A DNA stretch of 38,973 bases, taken from Branchiostoma floridae. Its lineage: Eukaryota > Chordata > Leptocardii > Amphioxiformes > Branchiostomatidae. Location of the stretch: the NCBI RefSeq assembly GCF_000003815.2, contig NC_049983.1, positions 5,127,078 through 5,166,050 of the forward strand. The letters run 5' to 3'. The notes under the pieces are model-generated. The model was not told the origin of the DNA. It worked only from the letters and a program-made list of their open reading frames with translations, and ran no database searches. Positions 11,001 to 20,345 of the stretch are shown here, piece after piece (positions within the stretch are counted from its first letter, which is position 1; each line of letters begins with the position of its first letter). The translations under genes were made by a program, and so were the position numbers.

Positions 11001-13624
11001 ATTCATATTGTATGGTGACCAGCCCCTCCAGTTATGTCCTGCCACTTGCTACAGGGTTGTGTGTGTGTGTGCTCCATGTACTTTACCAGCATCCATAATG
11101 TCTGACATCTGATCTAGGTCATTGACCTTTTTGTTCGGAGAAGGTGAAATGAAGGTAAACATAATCAACATCAGAGCATTAAACAATTATCATCTTTTTA
11201 GTGAAAACCTGCACAGAGAAGTGACAAATCTTACATGTACCTGATGTGTATAACTTATTTTCTTTGCCTTTCAGGCCAACAAATTAAAGCTTTGAAAGTA
11301 TTCTAATTCATACTTATTTCAAATTGGAAGACCTGGAGGAAGAACTTACATCAAATCCAGTGTTAGGATCCCAGCCAACATGGCTTATATGTCTGTGGAA
11401 GGAAAAATGGAAAACAAGATCATTGACAGCATCATTGGAAAGTTCATTCATGGTACAGACTAAAAAATGCTTCAAATATCTAAACATTATCAACCACAGG
11501 TGCAAGCTCAAAGTTAAGGCCACTGGATTCCAAAAAAAATGCAGGAATTTGGACCAATCTTCTTTTTCTAGACGTTACATGTACCTGATGTTCTCTAGCA
11601 TTATCTTTAGATGAATAGTTATTTTTGTATATATTACTATGAAAGGCTCACTCTCTTGTGTATGCAACATATCTTTTCTAGCAAGATATCTGCAGAGTAT
11701 TAAGGGTACACCAATTCATTTTCTTGGTTGTAAGAAATCTTTTAGCAAAGTCTAACATTCTGCAAAAAGTTACAGCGCTTTTCTTAGAATAACAAGAAAT
11801 TTGACGGGACGCCCTTACACTGGGGAGAAAATCCTCTGACAAGCATAAAATTCTGATTGACCAGGGATGCTAACAGGTCATCTGTGGTCACAGTCTTCTA
11901 CTGTGACATCTGTAACAGTATTTTTGCCTCTTAGGGTTCCTTAGAATTCACTATTTTAACTTAAAATCATCAAAAACTCTGCACCATGGAAGATGGATGC
12001 TCCCAGACCCCCTACAATAGTCACTTACTGCGACTCACGAATAAGTTTGGACTCCCTATGGTAAAATCCTGGCTAAAAGCCTGGCCGCCATAGACTATTT
12101 CTTAATGCTTAGGTCAATGGGAAAAATCCAAGGGACCGACAAAAGTTGACCACATTGGCCAGGTGGCCGCTATGCAAAGGTTGCCGCTTATACAAGTTTG
12201 ACTGTAGTAGTAAGAACAAGTGAGTTTACCACCTACTGGAAATTTGTGGGAGTGCTGATGTCTGCTTTGGTTAATTTTTTCTTCTTGTCCTTTTTCTTGT
12301 CTCCCTTGATGGTGCCCTTGTCCTGTTTGCGCTTGCTGAGAGCCATGTTGTCTGACGGGTCTGGCCTCACATCCGCCACCTTCATGTGCTGTGGTGTGGG
12401 CACTGTTGGATCATGGAACGACATGTTACCAGTATCGATGTCTAACTCCTCTAGACTTGTTTCACCCTGCATGTCCATTGCACCCATGTTAGTAGTAGTA
12501 TATTCATGAACTTTGCTTACTTGACACAAGCAAATCAGTGCGCAGCACTGAGATTTCCATTTTTTTTCAGCAAAATGTTGATTGTCTTTAAGTATTTCTA
12601 GTAGTTTTTGGTGAATCTAAGATTGCCCATACTAACAGATCCTACAGATCTCCAATTTGGTACCTGATCATGGTAAACAAGTTTGAACACAGAAAGGTAT
12701 ATATATATATGTCACAGTAGAGTAGAGATCCCGATCCAGTAGAATCGTCGATTCTCCTAGGAGAGATCGCGATCAGAGTTTCTCCTAGGAGAGATCCCGA
12801 TCACAATCTGTACTAGTAGAATCGGCGATTCTACTACTAGTACTAGTATCATCGGGATTTCTCTTAGGAGAAACTACAAACCAAACTCAAATGATGCTAA
12901 GATATAGGAAACAGACTGCGATCGGGATCTGTCCTAGGACAATCGGCGATTCTACTAGTACAGATTGCAATCGGGATCTCTCCTGGAGAAACTCCGATCC
13001 AAACTCAAATGATGTAGGAAACAGCAATAAGTTGATATTTTGACACCTGTTTTATCACTCTACAACCGTTATTGTTCTTCAAAAGTTGTGAACTGATGCC
13101 ATACATGCCTGACTAGTGAAATGTACTCAATAGGTGTGAAATTATGAGTACTACTAATATCTTGAAACCTGTTTGATGACTTTACAATTGTTATTGTTCT
13201 TCCAAAGCCATGAAATTTGCATACTGAAACATTGTTTGATCACCTGTTGGTGTCTTTCACATATTACAAGATTTTTGCCACTACTTAATCAGAAATTACT
13301 TTATCAGAAATTACTTTATCAGAAAACATACTCACATGAAATTTACCATGAAACTGAAAGTGATGCTACATGTATATACTATAGTGTACCTTGAATTAAG
13401 TTGCAGAAGTGACTCAAGTGGCGTTGGTTCAGTGAAGTTAACATTGTAAAAGTGACACAAGTAGGCTTGAGTGTAGTTGGAAATGAGTTAGTAGGTTTGC
13501 ATTAATACTAAATAAAATCATTGTTTATCAAAAAAATTATTGCTGTTTCCTACATCTTAGGATCATTTGAGTTTGGATCTGTACTAGTAGAATCGCGATT
13601 CTACTGGATCGTGATCTCTACTGT

Positions 13625-13676
<52 letters not shown>

Positions 13677-16600
13677 ATACATACATGTATAACGTAACAG
13701 TTAACACCATATACAAACCCTTCTGATCATATCAAACATCCAACCATCGAAACACAAGGTCGTGATTCTTCCCACCAGGTACTTGCAACAAATTTATACA
13801 TAAATACAGATACTGTTTTTACCATCAACAGAAAAAAGAGAAGAAAGCATGAAACAAAACAACATACCTGGAACAGATGGAGCCTGGCGTTTCTTCTCTG
13901 AAATAAGAAAATACATCTATTTGGTAATATGAACTCAACTTACAAAAAACAAGGGTTTTGACATGGTACTGGTGAAAACTATCCATGCCTGAAATCTGAT
14001 AAAAGACATTGTAGATTCAAGAATCAGACAGACAACACTTGCACAGTCGTGCGACTGTTGTTGTCGATGACGTCTCCGGCGACGGTATTTTTAGGCTGTC
14101 TAAAGAGGATCAAAATAGTCGTGCAAAGGTTTTTCCTTGAATCATCGTGCGACCACCTCAGAACTAGTTGCACGACCCCTTAGCATATATGAATATACAT
14201 GTACATGTAGTCATTAGAAACTGCCTGTTCCAGTCCTATGCCTGCCACCAGTGGCTATATCCTTCCCGTGCCCCTATTCCTTGATAATAATCTGTAATAC
14301 CACCGGCGGCCACAAACGCCTGGTTTAATTCCAGATTTTCCCGTCTTCGTGCAGGCCTCAGGATGTCATTCTTTGTTGAGGACGTACTATGTGTCTTATC
14401 TATAGGACAATGTTTGTTTGCAAGCAAAAAATAATAATATGCTGCATGACGAAAATAAAGAATTCTTCCGCCAGTTTTAATTTGCGAGCAAAAGGTCACT
14501 GTGGGTCACGCACGCACCGCAACCGATGCCCACAATGATAGACAATAACAGGCGCACCACTATATAAGTGATGCCTGTCTGAAGTGGGCCTGATAAATGT
14601 ATATGGAAAAGCTCACAAAAGCCTTGGTCCCAAAAAAACTACATTGTACATGTATGTTAGCATTTTGTGGTTGATCCTTATTGTTGAAACGAACAAAATA
14701 AATGAAGCAAAAAATGGGAGATATTCAATTGGAGTGTACTAAAACCTTGTTTTTTCTGCTGCTTCTGTCTGATCTTGTCCTCGATGGTCCTCTTAAACCT
14801 CTGGGCTTCTCTCTCATCAGCAAAGTTCAGCCCAGCCTGGCAGTCCTGCAACACCACACACAAAACTAACTCTTCTATCAACACTGTTGTTAGAGGGAAA
14901 ATAAACGTGTTTCCACATCTGACCAAACCTGGCAGAAACCTGCTGATCTTAGCATTTTTTTTTGTCAGAAGATCACAACTTTCACAAGTGACATAACATT
15001 GTTGACTGTGAACAGATGGTGTAAAAATTATTATAATATGTACGGCGAGAACACTGCAAAGCTGAAGTCACTCTGTCTGGTCAGCTACAAAGAACATGAA
15101 GTGAGACACATTAAAATTTTAAACTTAAAGTAGACTGGGAAAGTGGGCACTTTGTGCATCCTATATCCTATCTACTGTGCCAGAAACACACCTACATGTA
15201 CATGGGACTATACTTCAGGACTGTTTATCTACAGAAACTAAGAAACTACCGGTAGTTGTGAGTCATCAGGGTCCAACTTTATGAAATGTAACGTTAATGT
15301 TTTAAACGCTTTTAATCTTTCCAAATACCTTGTATTTCTTTTTATTACCTTGCGCCCTCCTGGTATACAGACAAAGGGCTGTCCTAGGATTTTAGTGTGT
15401 ACTATTATGTATTCATTTTGTGTAGAATAAAGATGAATTTTAAACTTGGGCTTGTACAATATGTACCTGTATGATAATATGATGTAAAAATATCAGTTCC
15501 TGAATCACTTAACTGTCTTTGTTCAATTATTGAACAGTAATGGAAACTTCGGCACACAGACAGACAGTTAGAACTAAACTACAGATACTCACAAAAATGG
15601 TCAAGGGTGCTATAGACAGACAGAACAGTACTCAGTCTGGAGTGATCAACTGTCACTGAAGTAAGCATACCTACCATCTGGTTACATAGCACTTCTTGAT
15701 AAATGAGTACTATTCAATGGTCCAAGATCAGGTCAATTTGTGACTTGTTAGTATTCCTGTGTCTTCACCATAACAGGTGCCTCCAAGACATCATAATATT
15801 GTACAATGTATACAATAATATCTACATGTACTACTGAGACAAGGGGGTAGACTTGAAGACAGAACAAACATTTTCACAGTAGTTTTGAGTTTGTTGTGTC
15901 ACAGCAAAGCAAAAACTGTCAATACAAAACCACTGCAAACATCTCTGCAATTACAGTATGTGTATTATATACTTACATCAGTGGCAAAAGTGTGAAAGTA
16001 AGGTGCTGCTGTGTTGTACTTGAACTGGTTGTAAAGCTCCTGTTCCCAGATCAACACACATTTCTGTAACCAATACGTCAATCTGTTAAACAATGGTAAA
16101 TAGGGCTGCTACAATTCCTCGTTTATCATGCATTGTAATGAACAGATAAATATTGATTAAGTGGGTATGTCATGTCTGTTTGTTTGTTTGTTTATTTATT
16201 CTTTATTTAACCAGGGTGGAAGCATATTGCCTGGTAGCGTTTTTCAAAGCCTCCTGGGGGGAAAACCCCAAACATAAATTGTACATCAAGTTCAACAAAA
16301 CCAAATTAAGTAACACAAACATAAAGATTGTACAAAACCAGATTAACTTACTAATACTAGTAATAGATAACATAAAATCACACTACTGAATGAGTGAATC
16401 AAAAGTTTAACATTAAACCTTAACATGAGATAACACAGGAAACATAACAAAGTCAATTTTAAATTAGCATTCTAGCTGCTTTGATATGCTGTGGTAGTGA
16501 GTTCCAGAGTGCTGCCCCAGAGGATGTTGGCATCAAAATATGGTGCAAACTTTGCTTTTTTTGCCATTTTTCTTTGTGGTCCCACAAACATGTTTTGCAT

Positions 16601-19600
16601 TTGCCTTTAAAGCAGATGAGCAGGTTATCAGAAATTCCAATGTTAACAATGAATGAAGAATGTAAAATTATTAAGATGCATCCTAGAAATGCTTGCATTA
16701 CTGCTGCTATGTCACATTTGAGAATGTATTCTTGTCCAGCTGCTGGGTCACAACAAGTAAGTTTGATTGACAAGTTCACCTTCACTGATAAAAACTGTTC
16801 CTTCATAATGCACTGAAGAAGGTGACAGACAAGTCATTTTCAGAAGAAGGTTGTGTGTACTAAGAAGACTATGTTCAACTTATTCATAAACCTGATGTTC
16901 ACTTTTACTTAGTGTAACATAGTGAACATATTGTGAAATATATGTGTAACCTTCAAAGACTCTTACAGTAACAGAAATGACCCAAATGAAGAATACATTA
17001 AATTTCACTCCATGTAAGTATGTTTTGTACCATGTATGAGTAATGATATACATTGTATGTTATAGATTTATTAGAGCAAATAAACCTTGGAAATGACAAA
17101 TTACTTTTTAAGCAATAAATGGTGCCTTTTTAGGCCGACTTTAGACAGACAACACTTTCATAGTCGTGCGACTGTTGTTGTCGACAACGTTGCCGGCGAC
17201 GATATTTTTAGGCTGTCTAAAGAGGATCAAAATAGTCGTGCGAGAGTTTTTATGGAATCATCGTGCGACCACCTCAGACCCAGTCGCGCGACCCTTCAGC
17301 GGGGGTCCGCGACTATTCCTCACATGTCTAAAGAAAAATCGTCGCCGGCAACGGGACTGGATCATATGCTAATAAGCCTGCAGCATGTTTTTTTCTATTT
17401 GAGAGGGCATTTTTCTCCGTAAATATACATGCAGTCAGTAATGGAAACGTATTTTTGTCATCAGAAACTGCCTGTTCAAGCGCAATGCCCCGCCACCAGT
17501 GGCTAGATCCTTCATGATACTAGTAGTAATCTGTAATACCACCGGCAGCCACGAACGCCGGGTTTAATTCCAGATTTTCCCGTCTCTGTGTCATTCTTTG
17601 TTGGGGACAATGTTTGTTTGCAAGCAAAAGAATGGTAATCTGGTGCATGACGAAAATGAAGAATTCTCCCGCCATTTTTAATTTGCAAGCAAGAGGTCAC
17701 TGTGGGTCAGACATGCACGCACCGCAGTGGAATCCTGCGCCGCGGGTGTCCCGCAATACTCTGAACGCATGTCTAAAGACAACCGTTGCCCACAACGAAT
17801 AGTCAATAACAGTCGCACGACTATATAAGTGTTGTCTGTTTGAAGTGGGCCTAAATGATTGTTGGGACCAATATTGGCCTAGTTGGCATCTACATTGTAC
17901 AACTTGTAATTTGCTGCATTTTTTTACACAACTGTATTTCAAAAAGATTTGCCATTCCAATTTGAATGACAAATTCTGAAAAATGGAAATATCATGATCA
18001 AACAGCAAGAAAATTTAGCTAATGACACAAACAGTCATGGTATGTGATATTGTAAGGCCTTGCCATGATAGTCAACCCTGTGTGGGAGGGTGATGCTGCT
18101 GAAATGGGAGCAGTCAACGGTGGAAATATATGGTAACTCCTACAACATTCAGAAGGCAAGAAGCGATTCCCTGACCTTAACATCATAGACTCGTATGAAG
18201 TATGAACGTTTGGGGTTGTCCTTCACAAAACAGGCCACACCGACACAGCGTTTGGTCCAGGCACCACGGGACTCCGGCAGGGCCAGGTACACCTGGACAA
18301 CACCTGTAGCAAGCGTCTGCAAATATCAAACATTAAAAACCTGTCTGTAATGGTGTTCACTAGGGATGGGCACTGGTATGTAAAAAATTCAGGTTCAGGT
18401 CCAGAGGATCTGGTCCAGGCCTGGACCTGTTTCAGTATGTGAAAAAGTGTGAATGGACGATACTCAAAACAAATTTTTTAAATCCTACAAGGCTAACTGC
18501 CTCTGTACGAGCGACTGTAAAAATTGGTAGCAATGACAGACTATGCTATACTTCACTCTTGTTGTTTTCTTCGACAGATAAGCCTCAAAACGTGTGAATG
18601 CCAGATCATATAATCTGTTTATTATCCAATAGATCCAACATCCAGTCCACCAAATTTTTTCAGGTCCGTTTTTCCGGACTGGTCCAATACTAAAAACCGG
18701 TTTTGTACCTGTACACTGTACCAGAACCCACCCCTAGTGATTACCATGCCGAGTACGCATGTTCTGGGACAGGTATTGTAGGTAACATGTTATAGGTGCA
18801 GGACCCTGTGGCATAAAACATGTTTGGACAAAATTGTTTAAAAGTCAGGGGCCTTCACCTTTGACATATTACCCACAATTCCTGTTGCTGTACATGCAAT
18901 ACTTGAAATGGTTGAAAACCTTATCACACACCAATTCCAAGGTGGACACTATTTCCTGAAGTCTGCCTGAACATTTGGTAGAAATGGATTATTCTGAATG
19001 TAAGGATATATTAGGGTTTATTGACTCATGAGGTGTTACTCACAAGATCAAACAAACACCCTGTCAAAAAACCAACATGCTTGTTCTTGTAATAGGAACA
19101 TTCTGTCAATAGTGCCAAAGATTCTTCTTATTGACAAGAACATCCTGTCAAAATTCTGACAATAGTGTCAAAGAAACTTGTTCTTGTTGATGGGAACATC
19201 TTGTTAATAATTACGGGAGGGGTCCATTCTCCAACAACCTTTCTAGGTGAATGTGCATGTTTTGTCATCATACATTTTGCAGTGAACTCGTCAAAAACAA
19301 GTTTAGATTTTGTATACATCCAATAATGGCGGCAGCAAATTTCGTTTGGGGGGGGGGTAGGTATCGAGAGGGATAGAGGAAGTCATACCCCTGCCAATAG
19401 CCGGAAGTACGTCACGCACTCTTAACGGAGACCGCCCAGGTATCGAGAGGGATAGAGGAAGTCATACCCCTGCCAATAGCCGGAAGTACGCCACGCACTC
19501 TTAACGGAGACCGCCCAGGTATCGAGAGGGATAGAGGAAGTCATACCCCTGCCAATAGCTGGAAGTACGTCACGCACTCTTAACGGAGACCGCCCAGGTA

Positions 19601-20240
19601 TCGAGAGGGATAGAGGAAGTCATACCCCTGCCAATAGCCGGAAGTACGCCACGCACTCTTAACGGAGACCGCTAGAGAAAACATTTTCTGTTTGGAGGTN
19701 NNNNNNNNNNNNNNNNNNNNNNNNNNNNNNNNNNNNNNNNNNNNNNNNNNNNNNNNNNNNNNNNNNNNNNNNNNNNNNNNNNNNNNNNNNNNNNNNNNNA
19801 TCTCCTTGGGAAGCGATGTGTGGTAAGGTAGATTTTACAATGCAGCGAGAGATAGTTTTACCAAGTTGGTAACGTTACGTCCCCCCCCCCCAACGAAATT
19901 GCTGCCGCAGCCTCTGTACACGTATTCTACGTTAACAGCCTCGTTACTTAGATTGGGTAATAATACACAAAATTTTTGCAGCACTTTTGCAATAATACAC
20001 CAAATGTGATATATCACATTTGGTGTATAATTTATTGCGCCAAACAATTTGTTTGTCTTTTGCTGACATGTTGGGGAGGGGGGACGTAACGTTACCAACT
20101 TGGTAAAACTATCTCTCGCTGCATTGTAAAATCTACCTTACCACACATCGCTTCCCAAGGAGATTGAACAACTGTTCATTTTCAGCCGGATAAAGTAAGT
20201 TGGATGACACATTCTGAGGCCTGTTTCCTTGCTGAGACAT
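8037..20240 (-). CDS. WASL: WASP/N-WASP actin nucleation-promoting factor, complete gene, 11 coding exons
   Basis: Wiskott-Aldrich syndrome protein family member. Proteins of this family are autoinhibited cytoplasmic switches. Cdc42-GTP and acidic phospholipids open them, and the C-terminal VCA region then delivers actin to Arp2/3 to start branched filaments. Eleven exons join with consistent phases (0,0,0,1,1,2,0,1,0,1) into 1629 bp, 542 residues plus stop, against about 500 in human WASP and N-WASP. Domains in order: WH1/EVH1 (about 20-140), linker, basic Lys-rich stretch (about 215-232), CRIB (about 232-252), GBD core (about 265-305) with conserved Tyr in [11 protein letters not shown] (Tyr290), proline-rich region (311-440), two WH2 motifs (about 441-458 and 472-487), central helix (504-521) and an acidic tail ending EDEWD. 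Two WH2 motifs resemble N-WASP more than WASP. An invertebrate single-copy gene may be ancestral to both. The start is the first in-frame ATG, at 20240, in a setting like the vertebrate N-terminus. Confidence 0.95.
8495..8606 (-). CDS. WASL: WASP coding exon 10: central (C) helix of VCA
   Basis: 112 bp, phase 0 to 1, acceptor GTGTCCAG and donor GTGTGT. It encodes an acidic/alanine linker then [18 protein letters not shown], matching the amphipathic central helix (VGALMxVMQKRSKAIHS) that contacts Arp2/3 and, when inactive, the GBD. Confidence 0.95.
9193..9722 (-). CDS. WASL: WASP coding exon 9: proline-rich region and two WH2 motifs
   Basis: 530 bp, phase 1 to 0. The first 130 residues are runs of 4-9 prolines separated by SRG, SRN, MGG and similar, the SH3 and profilin binding region of the family. 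Then come two WH2 motifs, [17 protein letters not shown] and [16 protein letters not shown], each binding one actin monomer in known proteins. Acceptor follows a poly-T/CAG tract; donor GTCAGT. The opposite strand is a long glycine-rich open frame, a mirror of the proline codons. Confidence 0.96.
9856..10434 (-). repeat. three copies of a ~50-bp dispersed repeat in WASP intron 8
   Basis: Copies at about 9850-9903, 10328-10379 and 10384-10434 share GAAGCTGGTGTGTTACGCCG followed by AACGGCGGTTATACCGGC and a TATATAGATACAGAT tail. A fourth, inverted and diverged copy lies at about 24871-24925 in the Spindly gene. Between copies 1 and 2 (10002-10080) is a GTTCTAGCCAGCATC module that also occurs at 34704-34790. 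Confidence 0.7.
10723..10879 (-). CDS. WASL: WASP coding exon 8: GBD core and autoinhibitory segment
   Basis: 157 bp, phase 0 to 1, acceptor CTTCCAG and donor GTTGGT. It encodes [18 protein letters not shown], then [20 protein letters not shown]. This region folds onto the central helix of VCA in the closed state. The Tyr in FIYDF corresponds to the phosphorylated Tyr256 of N-WASP (Tyr291 of WASP). Confidence 0.97.
11350..11392 (-). CDS. WASL: WASP coding exon 7: CRIB motif
   Basis: 43 bp, phase 2 to 0, acceptor TTCCACAG and donor GTAAGT. It encodes [14 protein letters not shown], completing the CRIB consensus ISxPxxFxHxxHVGxD begun in the previous exon. This is the Cdc42-GTP binding site in known WASP proteins. 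Confidence 0.96.
12073..12212 (-). repeat. dispersed repeat, inverted relative to 26640-26785
   Basis: Starting GGCTAAAAGCCTGGCCGCCA, this ~140-bp stretch matches the reverse complement of about 26640-26785 (both contain AGACTATTTCTTAATGC / its complement, CCAAGGGACCGAC and a GGCCACnTGGCC-like part). It is an interspersed repeat present in introns of both genes. Confidence 0.65.
12237..12510 (-). CDS. WASL: WASP coding exon 6: acidic linker, basic region and start of CRIB
   Basis: 274 bp, phase 1 to 2. It encodes a divergent acidic linker ([20 protein letters not shown]), then a Lys-rich stretch ([11 protein letters not shown]) that in N-WASP binds PIP2, then [13 protein letters not shown], the start of the CRIB motif. 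Donor GTAGGT after CCA. The acceptor (GCAAAG) has a poor pyrimidine tract; it was chosen because it is the nearest AG that keeps phase 1 and avoids a stop, so the 5' boundary is the least certain in the gene. Confidence 0.88.
12711..13627. mobile_element. foldback/MITE-like element inserted in a TA microsatellite
   Basis: A 917-bp element in WASP intron 5. The left end GTCACAGTAGAG... and the reverse complement of the right end GTCACAGTAGAGATC... form inverted repeats that continue as GATCCAGTAGAATCG and further in as CAAACTCAAATGAT and GTAGGAAACAGCAATAA. Both ends abut (TA)n, so a TA target is likely, as for Tc1/mariner-like enzymes. The left 300 bp hold several nested palindromes built from CTCCTAGGAG, GATCGGGATC and ACTAGTAGT words. 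A ~125-bp internal direct repeat (TTATTGTTCTTC) is also present. There is no transposase. Confidence 0.75.
13628..13674. repeat. (TA)n microsatellite
   Basis: Pure AT dinucleotide run of about 46 bp next to the right end of the foldback element; a shorter run (about 12699-12710) flanks the left end, consistent with insertion into, or expansion from, a TA target. Confidence 0.95.
13870..13899 (-). CDS. WASL: WASP coding exon 5: 30-bp microexon
   Basis: A 30-bp exon, phase 1 to 1, with acceptor TTATTTCAG and donor GTATGT. With the split codon it encodes [10 protein letters not shown], in the basic/proline linker after WH1. It is frame-neutral and could be included or skipped without breaking the protein. 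It is too short to show in an open-frame scan and rests on splice signals, phase fit and linker character. Confidence 0.75.
14011..14593. mobile_element. MITE family A, copy 1
   Basis: About 580 bp in WASP intron 4. Its left part (CAGACAGACAACACTT, AGTCGTGCGACTGTTGTTGT, TATTTTTAGGCTGTCTAAAG, AGGATCAAAATAGTCGTGC) and right part (ACTATATAAGTGATGCCTGTC, GAAGTGGGCC) match copy 2 at 17131-17853. The outermost left TAGGCC is lost or mutated. Non-coding. Confidence 0.75.
14754..14853 (-). CDS. WASL: WASP coding exon 4: end of WH1 domain
   Basis: 100 bp, phase 0 to 1. Begins [17 protein letters not shown], the C-terminal helix of WH1, and runs into a Lys/Gln-rich tail (IRQKQQKKQ). The acceptor is GTTGCAG; the donor GTTTTA after CAAG is weak by consensus but keeps frame with the next exon. 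Confidence 0.95.
15977..16063 (-). CDS. WASL: WASP coding exon 3: WH1 domain
   Basis: 29 codons, phase 0 to 0, acceptor GTTACAG and donor GTAAGT. It encodes WEQELYNQF followed by PYFHTFATD, closely matching the WEQELY...FHTFAGD segment of WASP family WH1 domains. Confidence 0.97.
16190..16810 (-). mobile_element. possible LINE 3' remnant
   Basis: On the minus strand a 115-residue open frame ends in [18 protein letters not shown], resembling the LWNSLPxxIR segment at the end of reverse-transcriptase ORFs of non-LTR retrotransposons. Downstream comes a tail with CCTGGTTAAATAAAGAATAA, like LINE 3' ends. Similar AATAAA-type tails occur at about 20395-20475 and 22335-22400. No reverse-transcriptase catalytic motif remains. 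Lies in WASP intron 2. Confidence 0.45.
16890..17095. repeat. dispersed repeat, also at 36925-37105
   Basis: Shared words in order: CTT(A/G)GTGTAACATAG, AAGACTCTT, TTGTACCATGTATG, GTAATGAT, TATAGATTTAT, and CAAATAAACCTTGGAAATGAC versus CAAACAAATCTTGAAACTGAC. This resembles a retroposon 3' tail and occurs once in WASP intron 2 and once 3' of Spindly. Confidence 0.55.
17131..17853. mobile_element. MITE family A, copy 2 (complete)
   Basis: A 723-bp element in WASP intron 2 with inverted ends TAGGCCGACTTTAGACAGAC and, read from the right, TAGGCCCACTTCAAACAGAC, which continue for about 50 bp (ACAACACTT, TAGTCGTGCGACTGTT). The outer TA may be a 2-bp target duplication. The interior has many TCGTGCGAC words in both orientations. 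Copy 1 lies at 14011-14593. No coding capacity. Confidence 0.8.
18176..18316 (-). CDS. WASL: WASP coding exon 2: WH1 domain core
   Basis: 47 codons, phase 0 on both sides, acceptor TTTGCAG and donor GTCAGG. It begins [14 protein letters not shown] and contains [20 protein letters not shown], the hallmark of WASP-family WH1 domains, which in the known proteins bind the proline-rich WIP chaperone. Confidence 0.97.
18361..18736. mobile_element. hAT-like MITE, 376 bp
   Basis: In WASP intron 1, ends TAGGGATGGG and CCCACCCCTA are inverted repeats. The flanks GTGTTCAC (18353-18360) and GTGATTAC (18737-18744) match at 6 of 8 positions, as expected of an aged 8-bp hAT duplication. The interior is built of CCGGTCC/GGTCCAG and AGGTCC words in both orientations. 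Confidence 0.65.
19360..19672 (+). repeat. 79-bp tandem repeat, four copies
   Basis: Units start at 19360, 19439, 19518 and 19597 with GGTATCGAGAGGGATAGAGG and end CTTAACGGAGACCGC(CCA). They are nearly identical; the main variable site is ACGTCACGC versus ACGCCACGC, and one GCCGG/GCTGG. High identity suggests recent expansion; the true copy number may be larger since an assembly gap follows 27 bp later. Confidence 0.95.
19700..19799. other. assembly gap (100 N)
   Basis: Exactly 100 undetermined bases inside WASP intron 1, between a tandem repeat and an inverted copy of the exon 1 donor region. Confidence 0.99.
19800..19886 (+). repeat. inverted copy of WASP exon 1 end and donor
   Basis: 87 bp identical to the reverse complement of 20078-20164. 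It contains a plus-strand copy of the last 23 bases of WASP exon 1 and of the GTAAGGTAG donor. It starts at the first base after the N gap, so the copy may extend into missing sequence. Real inverted duplication or haplotype misjoin cannot be decided from this sequence. Confidence 0.95.
19995..20028. repeat. 34-bp perfect palindrome
   Basis: ATACACCAAATGTGAT and its exact complement separated by AT, lying between the two 87-bp inverted arms. It could form a hairpin or cruciform. Confidence 0.95.
20078..20164 (-). repeat. inverted-repeat right arm covering WASP exon 1 donor
   Basis: Partner of 19800-19886, spanning the last 23 bases of coding exon 1 and the first 64 bases of intron 1 of the WASP gene. 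This arm is in the orientation of the gene and gives the functional reading. Confidence 0.95.
20142..20240 (-). CDS. WASL: WASP coding exon 1: start and beginning of WH1
   Basis: Encodes 33 residues, [10 protein letters not shown]... to ...[10 protein letters not shown], matching the first exon of WASP and N-WASP (short basic start, then ENExLFxxLGKKC). The exon ends in phase 0 at GTG followed by donor GTAAGG. The open frame continues upstream to 20345 but without an earlier ATG, so ATG at 20240 is the likely start. Its last 23 bases and 64 bases of intron are repeated in inverted orientation at 19800-19886. Confidence 0.9.
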
Positions 20241-20345
20241 CTTTGCCGACGACACATCAACTTTCCTTGGGTTCGGCTTTCTAGCAAGTTCCTCTTCCGG
20301 TATTCTCGTGCACCTCGACTTCCGCTTCTCGTACCCAGGATACAC
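20241..20345 (-). promoter_or_regulatory. WASP 5' untranslated/promoter-proximal region
   Basis: Sequence just upstream of the WASP start codon. It holds two ETS-type cores on the minus strand, CCGGAAG (20294-20300) and GCGGAAGT (20318-20325), which are common in TATA-less promoters. The transcription start is not visible. Confidence 0.3.

Noticed and set aside
20133-20345. Longer WASP start with 35 extra N-terminal residues
   Set aside because: The upstream open frame begins at GTG, not ATG; family N-termini begin at the position of ATG 20240.
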